This document shows, piece after piece, positions 48,304-60,599 of a stretch of DNA of 64,000 nucleotides; the first letter of the stretch is position 1, and the number at the start of each line of letters is the position of its first letter. The translations under genes and the position numbers were made by a program. The stretch is from NCBI GenBank assembly GCA_033439255.1, contig CM065886.1:62001-126000 (forward strand). The letters run 5' to 3'. The DNA is from Hericium rajendrae (Eukaryota > Basidiomycota > Agaricomycetes > Russulales > Hericiaceae). The notes below the pieces were generated by a model, which saw nothing but the letters and a program-made list of their open reading frames with translations, was not told the DNA's origin and searched no databases.

Positions 48304-49770
48304 ATGGCGACGCCTTCAGGCCTCTCCCGACGACGAGTACAGAACCAGTCCACCGACGACGCGAACGACGCCCCCGCCGATACCAACGGTCACGCCTCTT
48401 CGTCATCAAATCCATCACTAACCCACGCCGGCTCTGCGTTCGCGGGCGGCGGTAAGGTCGCGTATGATCCCCGCGACCTCGAGCCCAGCGATGACGCCGG
48501 CGGCAAGGTCCCCACGCTCACCATCATGGAGGAAGTGCTGTTGCTAGGTCTCAAAGACAAACAGGTGCGCGCGCCGTGCAACATATCCCATTGATGCTCA
48601 CCCGCGCAGGGCTACCTCTCCTTCTGGAATGACAACATCTCCTACGCCCTGCGCGGCTGCATCCTCATCGAACTCGCTTTACGCCGCCGCATTGCCGTGC
48701 ACAAAGACCCGGCACGGCGCCGCGTACCACTCTCCGAGCGCCTCGTAGAAGTTCTCGATGACCGCCAGACCGGAGAGACCCTGCTCGACGAGACTCTCAA
48801 GATGATCAAGGCGCAGGAGTCCGAGCGTATGTCCATCAACGCCTGGATTGATTTGCTCTCGGGTATGTACATTATTCCTACATTGCCTGTATGGCATGGT
48901 GTTTTCCGAAGACCTTGATAGAGACGTTCCGCACCCGCCGGAATGGAGTCTTGGAATAGTGGAGCAATGGAACCCTAGGTTGCACTGCGTGATCGCGACT
49001 TGGGGAGTATACGGCTTATTCCATTCCGGCCGTTGCGAAGCTCTAATAAGAGTTTGAGCTCATTGAAGTCTTTTCAAAAGAGGACTTCAATAAGTCTCAA
49101 ATCTCTATCAGGGCCTTGTGCGGAAAACCACCGTGTTGCGCAGATATAGTCACCGCCCCGCGCACGCTAACGCATTGCAGGCGAAACCTGGAACGTCCTC
49201 AAAATCGGCTATCAGCTCAAGCAGGTCCGCGAGCGCCTCGCCAAGGGCCTCGTCGACAAAGGCGTCCTCCGCACCGAAAAGCGCAACTTCCTCCTCTTCG
49301 ACATGGCCACCCACCCCGTCGCCGACCCCCGCGCGAAGGACGCCCTCGTCCAGCGCGTCGGCGCGCTCCTCACCGCTCGCACCGCCGCCGTGCCCCCCGC
49401 CGCGCTGCCCCCGCCCGGCACTCAGATGCGCGCGCTTCGCGCCGCGTGCCTCGTCTGCGCCGCGCACGCCGCGAGCGTGCTCGACAATGCGTTTAGCCGG
49501 CTTGGGTACGAGGAGCGCGAGGAGGCGTTTGCGCGCGCCGACGACGTGCTCGCGGAGTTTGCGGCGTGGCCGTTCGGCGCGGGCTCGGCGCCGCCGCGGA
49601 AACGGGAGTCGCGCGTCGGCATGGGCGGCGGCGGCGGCGTGAGTGCGCGCGAGGCGGTGCTCGGGCTCGTCGCGGAGGTGCGGCGGGAGATGGTGGGGGA
49701 GGAGGACCTCGGGTGCGAGCTCGTCGCGGGCGTGCTGGAGGTGCTGAGCAAGCTCGATTCGCTGATATGA
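48304..49770 (+). CDS. vps74: Vps74/GOLPH3 (GPP34) Golgi PI4P-binding protein
   Basis: Exons 48304-48564, 48610-48862 and 49181-49770 join to 1104 nt, 367 aa. After a disordered, Ser-rich N-terminus come [110 protein letters not shown] in short blocks, the standard GPP34 order. The protein binds PI4P at the Golgi and retains glycosyltransferases. The second half of the last exon is strongly GC-biased. Intron 2 is 318 bp, several times longer than all others here. Confidence 0.93.
48863..49180. other. Long vps74 intron with inverted repeats
   Basis: CGCCGGAATGGAG (about 48937) and CCATTCCGGCCG (about 49021) are opposed copies of one word, and TTGAAGTC-TTTTCAAAAG-AGGACTTCAA (49063-49090) is a near-palindrome. 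These features suggest a small inserted element inside the intron. The sequence before the acceptor looks normal. Confidence 0.45.
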
Positions 49771-51969
49771 GCGGGGTGTTGATAGGATTTTGTTTCGCTT
49801 ATGATCATGCTTTGTTTCGCTGTTCCCACCCTCCCGCCAACGCCAACGGGACGGGGCCGGACGTCCGGCGCACCACGGCTCTGAATACAAGACTGCAGAC
49901 CGTCCCCACCATGCGATCCTGTAGTCCCACGTTGCTTTTCTACGGCTATCAAGGTCGCAACGGCAGCGACCTAGAATACTTTGGACGCCTCATATCTCGA
50001 CTAGTATCAGGGGACGTTCCGTCGAACGACGGAAGGAAGGTAGGTTGTCGACATATTTCTATCGTCAGCTGTTGCCTTCGACAGCCTGCGGCACGAACGA
50101 GGTAGCGTATTTTCCGTATGCGGCTCTTCAATATTCACTTGTTGCCTTGCAACTTGCATTGTGATAGGCGCGCGATCTGCCGGAGATGCTCATTCTCGTT
50201 CAGAACAGACACCATCTTCTTCCGGCCATCGTGGACACACCTACAGTAGGTTGCCCATTTCAACCAAGATAGACGCGACTTCTCTTTGTCGTGCATCCCG
50301 GAAAGTACATGATTGTTCCCATGCACTGTCTCGTCATCTTGACTGTTTTCGGTCTACAGTGCATCTCACTCGCACTCGCAACTGCAAGGGTGTTACTTCG
50401 GATGTCTTTCATTGACCCGAGTACTGATGAAGGGCCCGTCATTGGCAAATCGTCACTTCTTATTCTGCGACAACACATGTAGCGCGTCGTCCGTATAGGT
50501 ATCCGCAACTGTTCCCTTGCAACAGTCTGCGGTGCAGGATAGGATGGGGAGTCCATTGATGGGGTGATCGGCGATGTTTTGAAAGGAGCCGGATGCGTTC
50601 AGGACGACGTAAGTGTTTCCTGTCTCCTTTCGGCTGTTCACACAGCTGTCGGTTCGTCCTGCTCCCGATCGCCTTCGCCTTCGCTCATAACCCAACGATT
50701 GGACGAAAACATTTCACGACGACCCGTCTTCTTGCAACACCGATAGCGTCGGACTCTCTCGTACTTCCCAGTCTGGGTGCATTTCGTCCTCGGTCGCCCG
50801 AACGGACGACGCGAGGCTGCAAGGACTTGCGTTCTTGACAAGACGACCCATGTCGAACAGAAGATTGCATCGTGTCTTCAGCAAAAACCAGTCGCACGCA
50901 AGTCTTATCGTGGCTCTCATGTACGACCAAGACGTTCGTGTTGGTGCAAGTGCTGCTTCATCTCCTTCGCAAATGCACATGCGAATCTTCTTCATTCCAG
51001 CCTTGTAACCACGCCAAGCAATACAAACTCCGAAAGGCAAACACTCTGTCGTAGAAGTCTGCCTTCTCTCGTGTCCGGACAGATGGCCTCCGCTCTACGT
51101 GTGATGAAGGCCAACCGCCACCGGTTCACCCATTTAAACCGCTGCCGGTCAGCGTACTGTCTCGATGCAATGCTCACTCCCAACGTTGACATCCTGGTTA
51201 CGAAAATATCGACCTCTCATTCTCCTGCTTCCCCCGTCATCACTTTCGCCGCGGTCCCCATCATACACATGACGCGCAGGCCATTGGCGGCAATCTACAC
51301 GTTCGGATTCATTAGAGTGGTGACCGGTGACGCCCCTAAGCACACTTCCCACCTTCTCTAAGACACGCGTTCCGCACGGCCTTTCATCTATCAAGCATGT
51401 TATCATCATTACGGCCGGTTTCCATGCTGATTCTCATAGGCATGATCTACTTGTCTATTTGCAGTCGGCCGCGTCAGCCGTCCTGCGTAAACAATCAATC
51501 AAGCACCGGTCCAAGAGAGGCCTTCACCCCATATATAAGGATCTAGGCAGTAAGTCCACGAACTACATACATTGCTTCGCAGCCGGGCTACTCGGCACAC
51601 GCATTTGACTTCCTCCGCATCCCCCACCCCAATCACTGCGTTCTCGTAAAGTCCACATTTCGACTGCTTTGCGCCTTAACCAGTCGCAGACACTCCCACA
51701 CGAAGAAGCAGAACCTCGCCTGCTTCGCAGACCCCGATATCACAGATGCGGCCATTGCAGGCAGGCCATGCGGCAGAGCATAACTACATACGCATACACG
51801 TCTCTGGGATGCTTTAAGGAACCCCCCCGCTGCGCGGGTCTTTGAGTGTGTCCTCTTCGTCTTCGCCGCCTCGCCCATTTGCTTTTTTTCTGCGTACGCG
51901 CCTCTTTTCTTGCATCGTCTCGCTTCCCTTCACGGCACCTCCACGCTTTTCGAGCCTCGTGCCGTCATC
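49771..51969. other. 2.2 kb without a supported gene
   Basis: The longest frame (50777-51361, +) has no motif and ordinary non-coding composition. A C+T-rich stretch at 51840-51965 fits the promoter or 5' UTR of the next gene. Confidence 0.4.
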
Positions 51970-53268
51970 ATGCCCACTAAACACAGCTTCTCCCTCTCTT
52001 CCCTCCTTCCCTCCGCCCTTCGGACCCGCGCGCCAGACAGCGCACCCCACAAGGTCCGCCTATCCCTTCTCTCATCTAACCCCCCTCCAACCGCGCCCCA
52101 GCAGCCCCCACCCCCCATTCAGATCCACCTCGCGCCGCCCCCGCGCGGCACGACTCCCGCGCCGAGCACGCACCGCTGGTCGGATCTCGTCCCGCCGCAC
52201 ACGGCGCTGACCTTCGCGGCCGTGTACGACCCCGCGGAGGGCATGCTCACCTTCTCCGCGCCCGCGCTCTTCCCCGCCGACTTGCCCGACGAGCCGCGGC
52301 ACCGCCAAGCGCGCTCTGTGCCCGACGACACGCGCACGGTCGGCGGCTCGACGCTCGCGGACATGCGCAGCCTGCTCGACGCGTACGCGTACCGCGGGGG
52401 CGGGCGCTGCGGTACGCCCTCCGCCGCGCGCGCGTCGTCCGTGCTCGAGGGGCGCTATGTCGATGCGCTTGAGGAGCGCTACGCGGACGCACTGCGCGAC
52501 GCGGGCGTGGGGAAGGGGCGCGACGACAGCGGCGTGTTCACGTGGTCGTGGCAGCATCGGCTCGGGACGCGCACGCGCAACATCACGCAGCCGCGCATCG
52601 ACACGGCGCGCTGCGCCTTGGCCGACGACGACGGCGATAGCTCTCCGTTCAACGACAGCGGGTACGAGGACGCCGCGGGGGGCGCGAGCCGCGTCTTCTC
52701 GAACTACACGCAGTCGGACTGCGCGAACGCGTCGTGCCTGGGCCTAGAGCCAAACCTGGTAAGCGCACCCACGGACCCCGCCCGCCCGCGCGGAGGCTGA
52801 CGGAGTCACTGCTAGCGTTCGGCCTTCAGCGTCACGACGACGTCGACGTCCGCGTACATCGATGTGTGCGCAGAGTGCGCGTCGCTCGGCTCGCAGGCGT
52901 GGTCCGCGCTCGAAGCGCCGGACCACTACTCCGTGAACGCGCTCGCAAGTAGCACTGGGTCCGCGAGCACCAAGACCGGCGACTCTGTGACTACCGCGCG
53001 CGGATGCACGCGCCGCCTGCGCAAGGTGCGCTCGTACGGGGCGCTGCCTGCTGCGCCGAGCGCGGTGCTCGCGCGGCGGTCGTACAACCACGCGCCGGGT
53101 GCGCGGGTGTGTGGGGCGCGGGCGCGCCCGAGTGCGCGGGACCTGCGCGCGCGGGTGCTGCAGCGTCTGAGCAGCTTCCGGCGCGAGCGCGAGTCGAGCA
53201 CGGAGCGGTGGGTGTGCGTCGAGGTCGAGCACCGCGTGACGCAGCACGAGCTGCGCGAGGACGATTAG
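51970..53268 (+). CDS. Uncharacterised GC-rich two-exon gene
   Basis: Exon 1 is 51970-52758 and exon 2 is 52816-53268 (57-bp intron GTAAGC...GCTAG), 413 aa. MPTKHSFSLSSLLPSALRTRAP opens it. The next part is Pro-rich, with HRWSDLVPPHTALTFAAVYDPAEGMLTFSAP. GYEDAAGGASRVFSNYTQSDCANASCLG and AYIDVCAECASLGSQAW lie around the intron, and the C-terminus is Arg-rich (ARPSARDLRARVLQRLSSFRRERE). There is no signal peptide or membrane span. I do not recognise the family. Third positions are almost all G or C, so open frames on the other strand are shadows. Confidence 0.65.
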
Positions 53269-53782
53269 ATGGAGTACTTCTCAAAGGGGATATCGGGTGG
53301 GTCCTGGGCAGCGCGTCTTTCGTTTATTCTCACTTGCTGCGCGGGACTGGGGCATTTGTCTATTTGTTGTTGATATTTGGCGCACGCGGGGCGTGCTGCG
53401 GGTTCCGTCTGGGGTTGGTCGATTGACAAAGTATTGTAGGTGCTCTTTTAGGTGTAGTCTAGATAAAATGATGTAACCCCCGCGCTTTATTCTCGATCCG
53501 TTTGGTCGCTGTCTGCACATGCATTGGCCGACTCTCATCAGTATGCTAGTGAGGACGAGTGAGAGGCCGAGGCATTGTAGGTAGAAACACGCACCAACGC
53601 TTCCCCTGCTCAATCCCGAGGATCTGAAAGACTTAGACTCCTGCATAACAAAAGGTTTGTGCCCTACCAGTCACGGGAATACTTCGTTGACAAAGCTCGA
53701 AAGGTGTGGTGGAAGAGTCCAATATGTAACGAGCGCCCGGCGCTCGGAGCCTTGAGGCCTCAGTAGGCGCCCGTGAGGCGGC
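53269..53782. other. Intergenic, left flank of the 6.8-kb transposon
   Basis: 53.64-53.79 kb resembles about 44.97-45.07 kb (GTGGAAG...AATRTGAGCGC...GTCGGGA) and so belongs to duplication copy B, cut by the transposon. No gene is supported. Confidence 0.45.
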
Positions 53783-53790
53783 GTCGGGAT

Positions 53791-56700
53791 AGGACCCCTG
53801 AGTATTGGTATTGAGGCCGTTTTGGCCCGGGACAGTTGGTGTACGGACGCCAAATTTTTTTCGGCCAAAATTCGTACGGACAAATAACGGCATTGAGGTC
53901 TTGAGGGTCGATTTTGTCCGGACTTTCGAAACGGCCTCATAAAATCGCGAAATCACTAGTGAACAGCCAGTATAATGGCTATAGAGCTCTTGTAGTCAAC
54001 TAGTAGTGCTGTAGAATGTAGAAAACATGATACTATATATGCTACGAAAGAAAATATCAGTCTGCTTCTTCATCATCGCTCGGAGCCTTCTTTCTGCTCC
54101 GGAATTGCTTCATTGCACCGGCAAACTTTGATAACTTCTTGCTGAGGGTGTCAAAGATATGAGCAGCCTCTGTGGGAAGCTCGAAGCCATTACGACTGGT
54201 GGCTACGGGAGCGATCATTCGAGGCAATAAACAAAGAAAGGACATCGAAGGTGCGAGGATGAATTGCTTCGTCTGCCACGCAGCTGTCGCCTTCGTCACG
54301 GAGGCGAACTGACGTGCACGAATGTATTGAAAGGCTTGCACTGCAACGTAGGACAAGCCTGCAATATTGCCGGCTTGCTGTACCGAGCAGTGTTTGCCAT
54401 ACCTGCCGTTCGATTTTGAATAGAGCGCAATGACTGAGAACAACGGTAAGTACATATACAAACATACGAAGCTGTGCACTCACCGTATCCGACCATAAGA
54501 GAATATTCTGTGAATATAATGCCATAATCGCCTATGCGAAGCGGCCTCAGCGAGGAGATGCAACCATTGATAACGTGGTCAAGCATTGGCACGTTAGCTT
54601 GAGTGAAGACTCTCTTTCGCTTAGCTAGAACCTGCGCATGCATGATTTATCTCGACGCCAGACATGTGAAGTGGTCTAGGACGTACCTTGGTCGCGTTTA
54701 CATCCGACGCAAGGCGAGCGTTTGCAACGTTGCCAGATTCTGGCTCGATCCAGCGAGCAGCCCGCTCGTAACCCGTCCCGACCGCTCGTTCCTGTTGTGA
54801 CCTTATGATCTCGTAGCACTGCTTCAGTAGTTCTTGACGAATGGTGAGGGCTGCATTGGGCGAGCTCTCTGTAGCATTTGCATTTGCTTGTCGAGTGCCC
54901 TTTGCAGCCTGGCGGGTTTGATTGCGGCGCCGAATAGACACGAGCACCGAGAAGTCAATGTCGTCCTCGGTGAGGTATCCCAGCCCCAATGGTCGGGTTG
55001 GGTCATCGGGCAAGTCGAGCGGTGCGATGTGCGGGGCAGCACCCATGCCAGCCACGTTTGTCATGGCGTCCCGAATCTCATCGGACTGTCGTGCATGTAA
55101 ATCGGGTAGATCCTCTTCTTCAGGTAATGATTGACTGATGTCCATGTCAGAAGCGCGTAGTACAAATGGAAAATCAAAACTCACATCTGCATAAACTCGT
55201 CAGCTGCAACTGCAAGTGCAGCAAACTTGATATTTAAGAATGCCTCATCATCTTGATTAGAGAACCCCACGCCTAGCGCCCCCGATTCTTCCGCATCTAT
55301 GAGGTCTTGAAGCTCTTGAGCTTCGCAAATCGATTCCTCGTCCGCGTCGGAGGCGGCGTCAAGTTCGGTATTGTCATCGTCCGCAGTAGAGGTGCCAGCA
55401 TCGTCGGCCCCATACCAGGAGGCGATCCCAGGAAGGCCAACAGGTACGTCGCCCGTAGGTCGAGTCAGATATGCCGGCTGAATGCCGAGGAGCGAAATGA
55501 GAGCCTCAGCATCCTCATAGGCCTCCTGAGATATCCGAGAGATTTCTCTATCATCCGGATACATGGCCAATGCATGCAGATCAGTGTCCTTAGCATCGAA
55601 GTATGTGTGCGTGTACCCACTCGCCCGCGCTTTCGCATCACCAGTAGTTGCTCGAAAAGCGGCCTCCTTCAGCTTCACTCGCAGTTTGGGGATCATGTGA
55701 AGGAAATCGAGCATCGTGAAGTCCTTCACTACGCGACGTGCTTCGCCGAAAACATGCTCACAGGGCTCACTCGAATGTAGCCATGGCAGTAATGGAAATG
55801 CATTGGGGAGATGGTCGCGATGGATCAGAACGAGGCTGAGGATGCCGTGAATGAGGATGTTGGCGATATCTGCAGCTTCGCGCGATAAGAAGTGTTGAGA
55901 CTCTTTGTAACCGGCGTGCTGTAAATAAAGTTTCCACATAATCAAGAAATATTTCGCCCTTAAAGCCATTTTGATGCGCTCTGCATGCGGAATTCGACGG
56001 TTCTGGTAGGCGTCGACGAGTTCCCCAAAGACAAAGAGATAAATAATTTCGCCAAGGTATTCAGGGTGATGTTTCGCAAGATAGTCGAGAGTATCTGCTG
56101 AGAATAAACGAGTCGCGGCATTGTCGTCCTGGCGGTCGAGCTTGTTCACGTCTCGATGATACAATGGGGAGCCATCCTCCATGGCCATTTGTCGGATATG
56201 TTCGTAAATAGCGACGTAGTTCCCGAGAACAAGAAGACGAGCGCCAGAGAATAGATTATTGCGAAATGTCTTCAAAGCGTGCTTTGAATCTTGGACCATA
56301 ACGATAGGGTAACCGTCGAAAACCGGTACAGTGATATCGAAGGCCGAGGAGGGATCAAAAAGGTTGGGAATTGACTGACGCACTTGGCCAGTTGCACGGC
56401 TGGTGAGAAGACGCTGCAGGCTACGCTCGCTCTCCGTCCCGTCGCAGGCATATGAGACGACACGGATATTGTGGGCCAGTAACCCATTCACAAGTGGTTC
56501 CAGGTATTCAAGCAGATCAGCAGCAGTCATGGTTCCTTCAATCGGTATTGCCGCGACGATGATTGGTGCGACCTTGGGCAGCGGGATTTGGATACACCAG
56601 AGGCGTACCTATGCAACATCATTGATACCATATTACAACCGCAACGCACAAGAACTGCTTACTTTTGTGGCCTTCTTCGCAGAAGCATCATCTATTGTCC

Positions 56701-59700
56701 GCTTGAGATTGTCGGGATCAGCAACTCGCAACGGCTCTCCAGCAGCACCGACTAAGAACACGCCTTTCTCGACAGAATCCCAATATATACGCCATGAAGC
56801 AAATAGCTTTGTGTCGTCACAGCTCAGAGCAACTGGCCCATTATAGTCAAGAGCCTTGAGCTGCTCAGCGACCAATGAGTAAGTCCGTTCGCATATTTTC
56901 ATTGGAAACTTGGGCTGGCGCGCCTCTTTCTCGCTGGAGCAAGATGTTAGATAGTTCCCGCCCTTGATGAAGCACGAGACTCACCGGAAACTGCGCTGCG
57001 TTCGAGCGGGCAGATGCTCACTTAGAAATCGATGAACTTCGGGGCTCTGGATGCTGACAATGTGGATAAACTCATCATAGGATGGTGAATAGCGGAAGTT
57101 TTGCATGCCTACGCCACGCTCCTCACGATCCAGCTTGGACACCATTGCTTCGACTAGTCCAGTAAAGACTTCACGGCCCTTGTATTTACCTTTCAGAACA
57201 CCTTTTGCATACTTGACTGCAGGTGAGTTCCTCGCATCCTGATAAGTAAACATGAGTACGTGTCACAGATGGCCAACTATATATAAAATACCGCTGTTTC
57301 GATAAGTTCCTTGACTTCAATAGCACGGGCATAGATTGAGCCCAGTACGCCGGGACGCCATCGACTATTTGTATACTTGAAGTTCTTGTCCTCGGGTGTC
57401 TTCTTACAGATGACAGCTTTGAAGCGATGGTCACCGAGAACCGTGGTGCACCGTGCGCATGGCAAGGTCCGTCCATCAAGTGTTTTATGATCCTGGGATA
57501 CTTCGTGTAAGCACTCTGTGGAGAAGACGCGCTGGTCTTCATGGTCGGTGCGCCATGTATGTTCGTGCATTTGAACGTTCTTAACTTGTTTCCTTTCATC
57601 TTCATCTAGCTCAGACCACTCTTTTCCTTCGAACCTATCTGCTGCGATCGCCTGAATAGAACGTGCTCCGCCGCCTTCAGCCCCGGAGCGCTCTGTATAT
57701 CGGGCAATCCGCGGGTCATCGTTCGCTGTCAAGCCAGGGCATGGTAACGGTTTCTTCTTCTCTTTTGACGAACCGGCATGGCGTTCCTTGGTTGACTTGG
57801 ACCACATGCTCGTAAGTGTGTTCTCTTTCATTCGGTCACCATCATGCTCATTGCTGTCGCACTCTCCAACATGATGGAGGAATCGTGAAGCCGAATATAC
57901 GTCTTGTCCCAGGATCACCTTGCCGCAGAGAGAATGGCGCGCGTCGATGGCATTGTTGGGAAAGAATTCAACATCTGGATCTTGTTTGATAAGCTTCCCC
58001 TTCCACGTCTCCAGCTTTTTGATAGTGGGTCTGAATGCTTCCGTTCTCGCAATCTCTCGATTCTTGCGAGCCGCAGCAGCTGACCGACTGATACCCACCA
58101 CGCCAAGATTGATAGCGTCGCCTTCTTCAGGTGTTTCCTTTGCAGGTGGCTTCTTTCGTATCGAGCTCTTGCTAGCTGATTCCTTTCGCAGAGCCTTTCC
58201 AGCAGGTGGACCTTCTGAGCCGGCTTCAGATGCACCTGAGACAGAGCTACGACGACGTTTGCGCAGAACTGACGTTGCGCCTGATAGCTGTCGCCCCACA
58301 GCCTTGATGCCTATCTGAACTGAAGACGAAAGGCTAGATATCGGCGATCGAGCTCGCTCGCGACGTGGTGGCCTGATAGGTTTGAGTCGTCCAGACACTG
58401 AGGATAATGTGTTGCCTCTCTCAGTATCAGGTGCTTTGGCATATGATTTTGTGAAGATGCTAAAAAATCGAGGCTTCGTTGGTGATTTCGGACGACCTTC
58501 AGGTGTCTCGATGTCCTTCGATGCTGCCTTGCTGCACAAAGGTGTGTCGTTCATAGCAGAGAGGTCTGGATGGCTTGAGCATGCACTAATGTCACCGTCT
58601 CTACTCTGCAGCAGATCCTCTTCGCTGGGTATCTCGCGGGATGCCCTGGCCATACTCTGCGGAGGCGATTGTGCAGGGTTGAGTAAGTGCGCAAGGGAAG
58701 AAGGCCCAGGCGCGCTTTCGCTTTCTGAGCCCGGGCCAGTGTCTAGCGAGAATGAGCAGTCCGAAGAAGCACTCTGAGGGATGCTGTATGTGTCGATAGC
58801 GATGGAACCTGGACTCGAAGGTGTGTCTACCTCAGTCTTGCCCGCGTTCGATGGCTCATTATCACTGTCGCTCTCCGAGAGCATAGCAGGTGTATTAATC
58901 CTTTGCGGCTGCATATCTGGGTCAGACACGTTTAGACGCTTAGTCAATAAGTACGTACGATTGATCTGGAGTTCTCAAGCAGCGTCAAAAACCACTGACC
59001 CCTTTCTATTCCTTTCCGCGCTCTTGTCCACAGTGGATCACCAAGCACTGCATGCGCAATTGTGTTTGTGGTACACAGTCCACATGAAACTATGTCGCTT
59101 TGTGATCCATGCTCAAGAGTGTCACCCAGCAATTTGAACGGCCCTCCAAAGCGCGCACGTAGCCATGCCTGAACGCTATCGAAGAACTCTGATGGTAGAT
59201 GTGATTGATGTACGAGTGAGTCACCTGTCGTGTATCTAAGTCATGGTCGTACATGTATAGCAGCTGATTTGAACTCACCATAGGCTATAGTTCTCGCATC
59301 AAAATCGATCCGCACAGCAATCCAGTGATTCAAACGGACAAATCCTGGATAGTATAAGATGTGTCGACCCGAATCCTTCACCAGCGACTCGTATTGCAGG
59401 ACAATAGCCTGCCAACTGGATGGCTCCTCGACGTTGCGCCAGTTATCCGCGGCTTGTGTCAGCGCTCTCGAAAAGATTGTGTTGCCAATAACAACACGCG
59501 AAGCGGTGGTCTTGTCCCGACGGGTACGTGATCCTATTGAAGCCATCATCATGTCCAAGTGATGGTCCGCTAACCAACGTTGACCCAGGAGGTGGGATAG
59601 CTCAAGGGTGCTCGTAGGGATGTCAAAGCAGCGAACCTGGCTATTCCAGCTTGTCGATTCGAAAAGGGTGCGTATCTTGTCAAACAATGCTGTTGTCGTG

Positions 59701-60599
59701 GGGCTGCGAGACTCCTTCGCTGACCATACATCACATTCTGTCCATGATTGCTGCGCTTGGATCGCGAGTGCCATGGCTTTCCAGTATGTCAAGATCCACA
59801 GCGGAAGGCGATCGCTCCCATTATTGATGCGGATGTCCACAATAGACCGAGCTCCAAGACGATTTTGCTTTTCAAATGCAGACTCTAGTTGTTGGATCTG
59901 AGCAATGCTAGGTACGTGGCGGGCAAACATTGCAGCTGTCATTTCCTGTGGTTTATCGGTGCTGAACCATTTTTTTGTCTTGACTAGGGGGATGTCGAGT
60001 GACAATAAGGGGAGTTTGAGGTTGAGGAACTGAGCTATGGGGACATTATTGGGTGGAATGTTGGATACTGTTGCCGGGATGGTAAGGATACTGTTGCCAG
60101 GACCTGGGCCCCCGTCGTCATCGTCCTTTTATTGTTCATGAGCAAGAATGAAAATAGAGTTCACATTGAAACCGTTGGGTCTACTCACAGAGCTTATATT
60201 GATGGATTGGGTGATTGATGACATACCGTGCGTCCGGCGGTGAGGGCGCAAGGAAAAAAGAAGTCGTCCATGCCGCGCAGTGCTAGAACGAACTTGTTGG
60301 AGTCGCGTCGTTGTTAAGGCAACATGTAATAAAAATGGCCTGCTCAAGGCTTGAACCCTAGAGCCCTCCCGTAACGGCAATGGATAGTATTTCATTCCAA
60401 CCATTACACCAACTACGCTATATATTGTACGGACGGTGAAATGACCTTGACCCAGGGTGGACTGCCTGTACGGATACCTGAACTGACCTCCTGACGCTAG
60501 ACCCCCCATTTGTCGGGATTTTGGACCGGCCGTACCGGCCAAATCGACAATTTCTGTCCGGACTACGCAACGACATCAGTACTGATTGACAGGGGTCCT
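53791..60599 (-). mobile_element. 6809-bp DNA transposon with fused Ulp1-transposase gene
   Basis: The element is bounded by AGGACCCCTG (53791-53800) and CAGGGGTCCT (60590-60599), the outer part of longer imperfect inverted repeats that also share a GGACAG word near the inner edge. An exact 8-bp duplication GTCGGGAT flanks it (53783-53790 and 60600-60607). The single gene inside runs on the minus strand. An 8-bp duplication is found in hAT, P and KDZ/Zisupton superfamilies. The transposase has D..H..K..RN and S.E..EH.FG blocks that recall P-element/THAP9-type enzymes more than hAT, but I cannot place it firmly. Confidence 0.88.
54057..60224 (-). CDS. Ulp1 protease-transposase fusion protein, 1895 aa
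   Basis: Exons: 60224-60189, 60125-59279, 59224-58959, 58908-57292, 57238-56985, 56933-56663, 56608-55185, 55134-54687, 54631-54484, 54433-54057. The total is 5688 nt with all phases matching and no stop. Residues about 180-380 are a C48/Ulp1 cysteine protease: WLADHHLDMMM, LNHW (His 279), YGDSL (Asp 296), QSDIVSCG (Gln 336, Cys 342, the usual Q-x5-C). Residues about 385-900 are disordered, Ser-rich and basic, then a zinc-ribbon-like CARC...C. Residues about 1000-1500 have LSCDDTKL, YACDGTESER (Asp near 1153), VQDSKHALKTFRNN (Asp near 1204) and WLHSSEPCEHVFGEARR (Glu near 1378), a probable RNase H-like transposase. The basic, acidic-ended C-terminus follows. The protease may act on SUMO or on the protein itself. 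Confidence 0.82.

Noticed and set aside
54057-60224. KDZ (Kyakuja-Dileera-Zisupton) transposase
   Set aside because: The 8-bp duplication and Ulp1 domain would fit, but the KDZ signature blocks were not seen; the D..H..K..RN pattern is closer to P/THAP9-type enzymes. Left open.
60335-60425. tRNA-like A and B boxes (GTAGTTGGTGTAATGG, GGTTCAAGCC) on the minus strand in the 6.8-kb transposon leader
   Set aside because: The T-stem pairs only 4 of 5 and the acceptor stem does not close; at most a degenerate tRNA-derived piece or chance.
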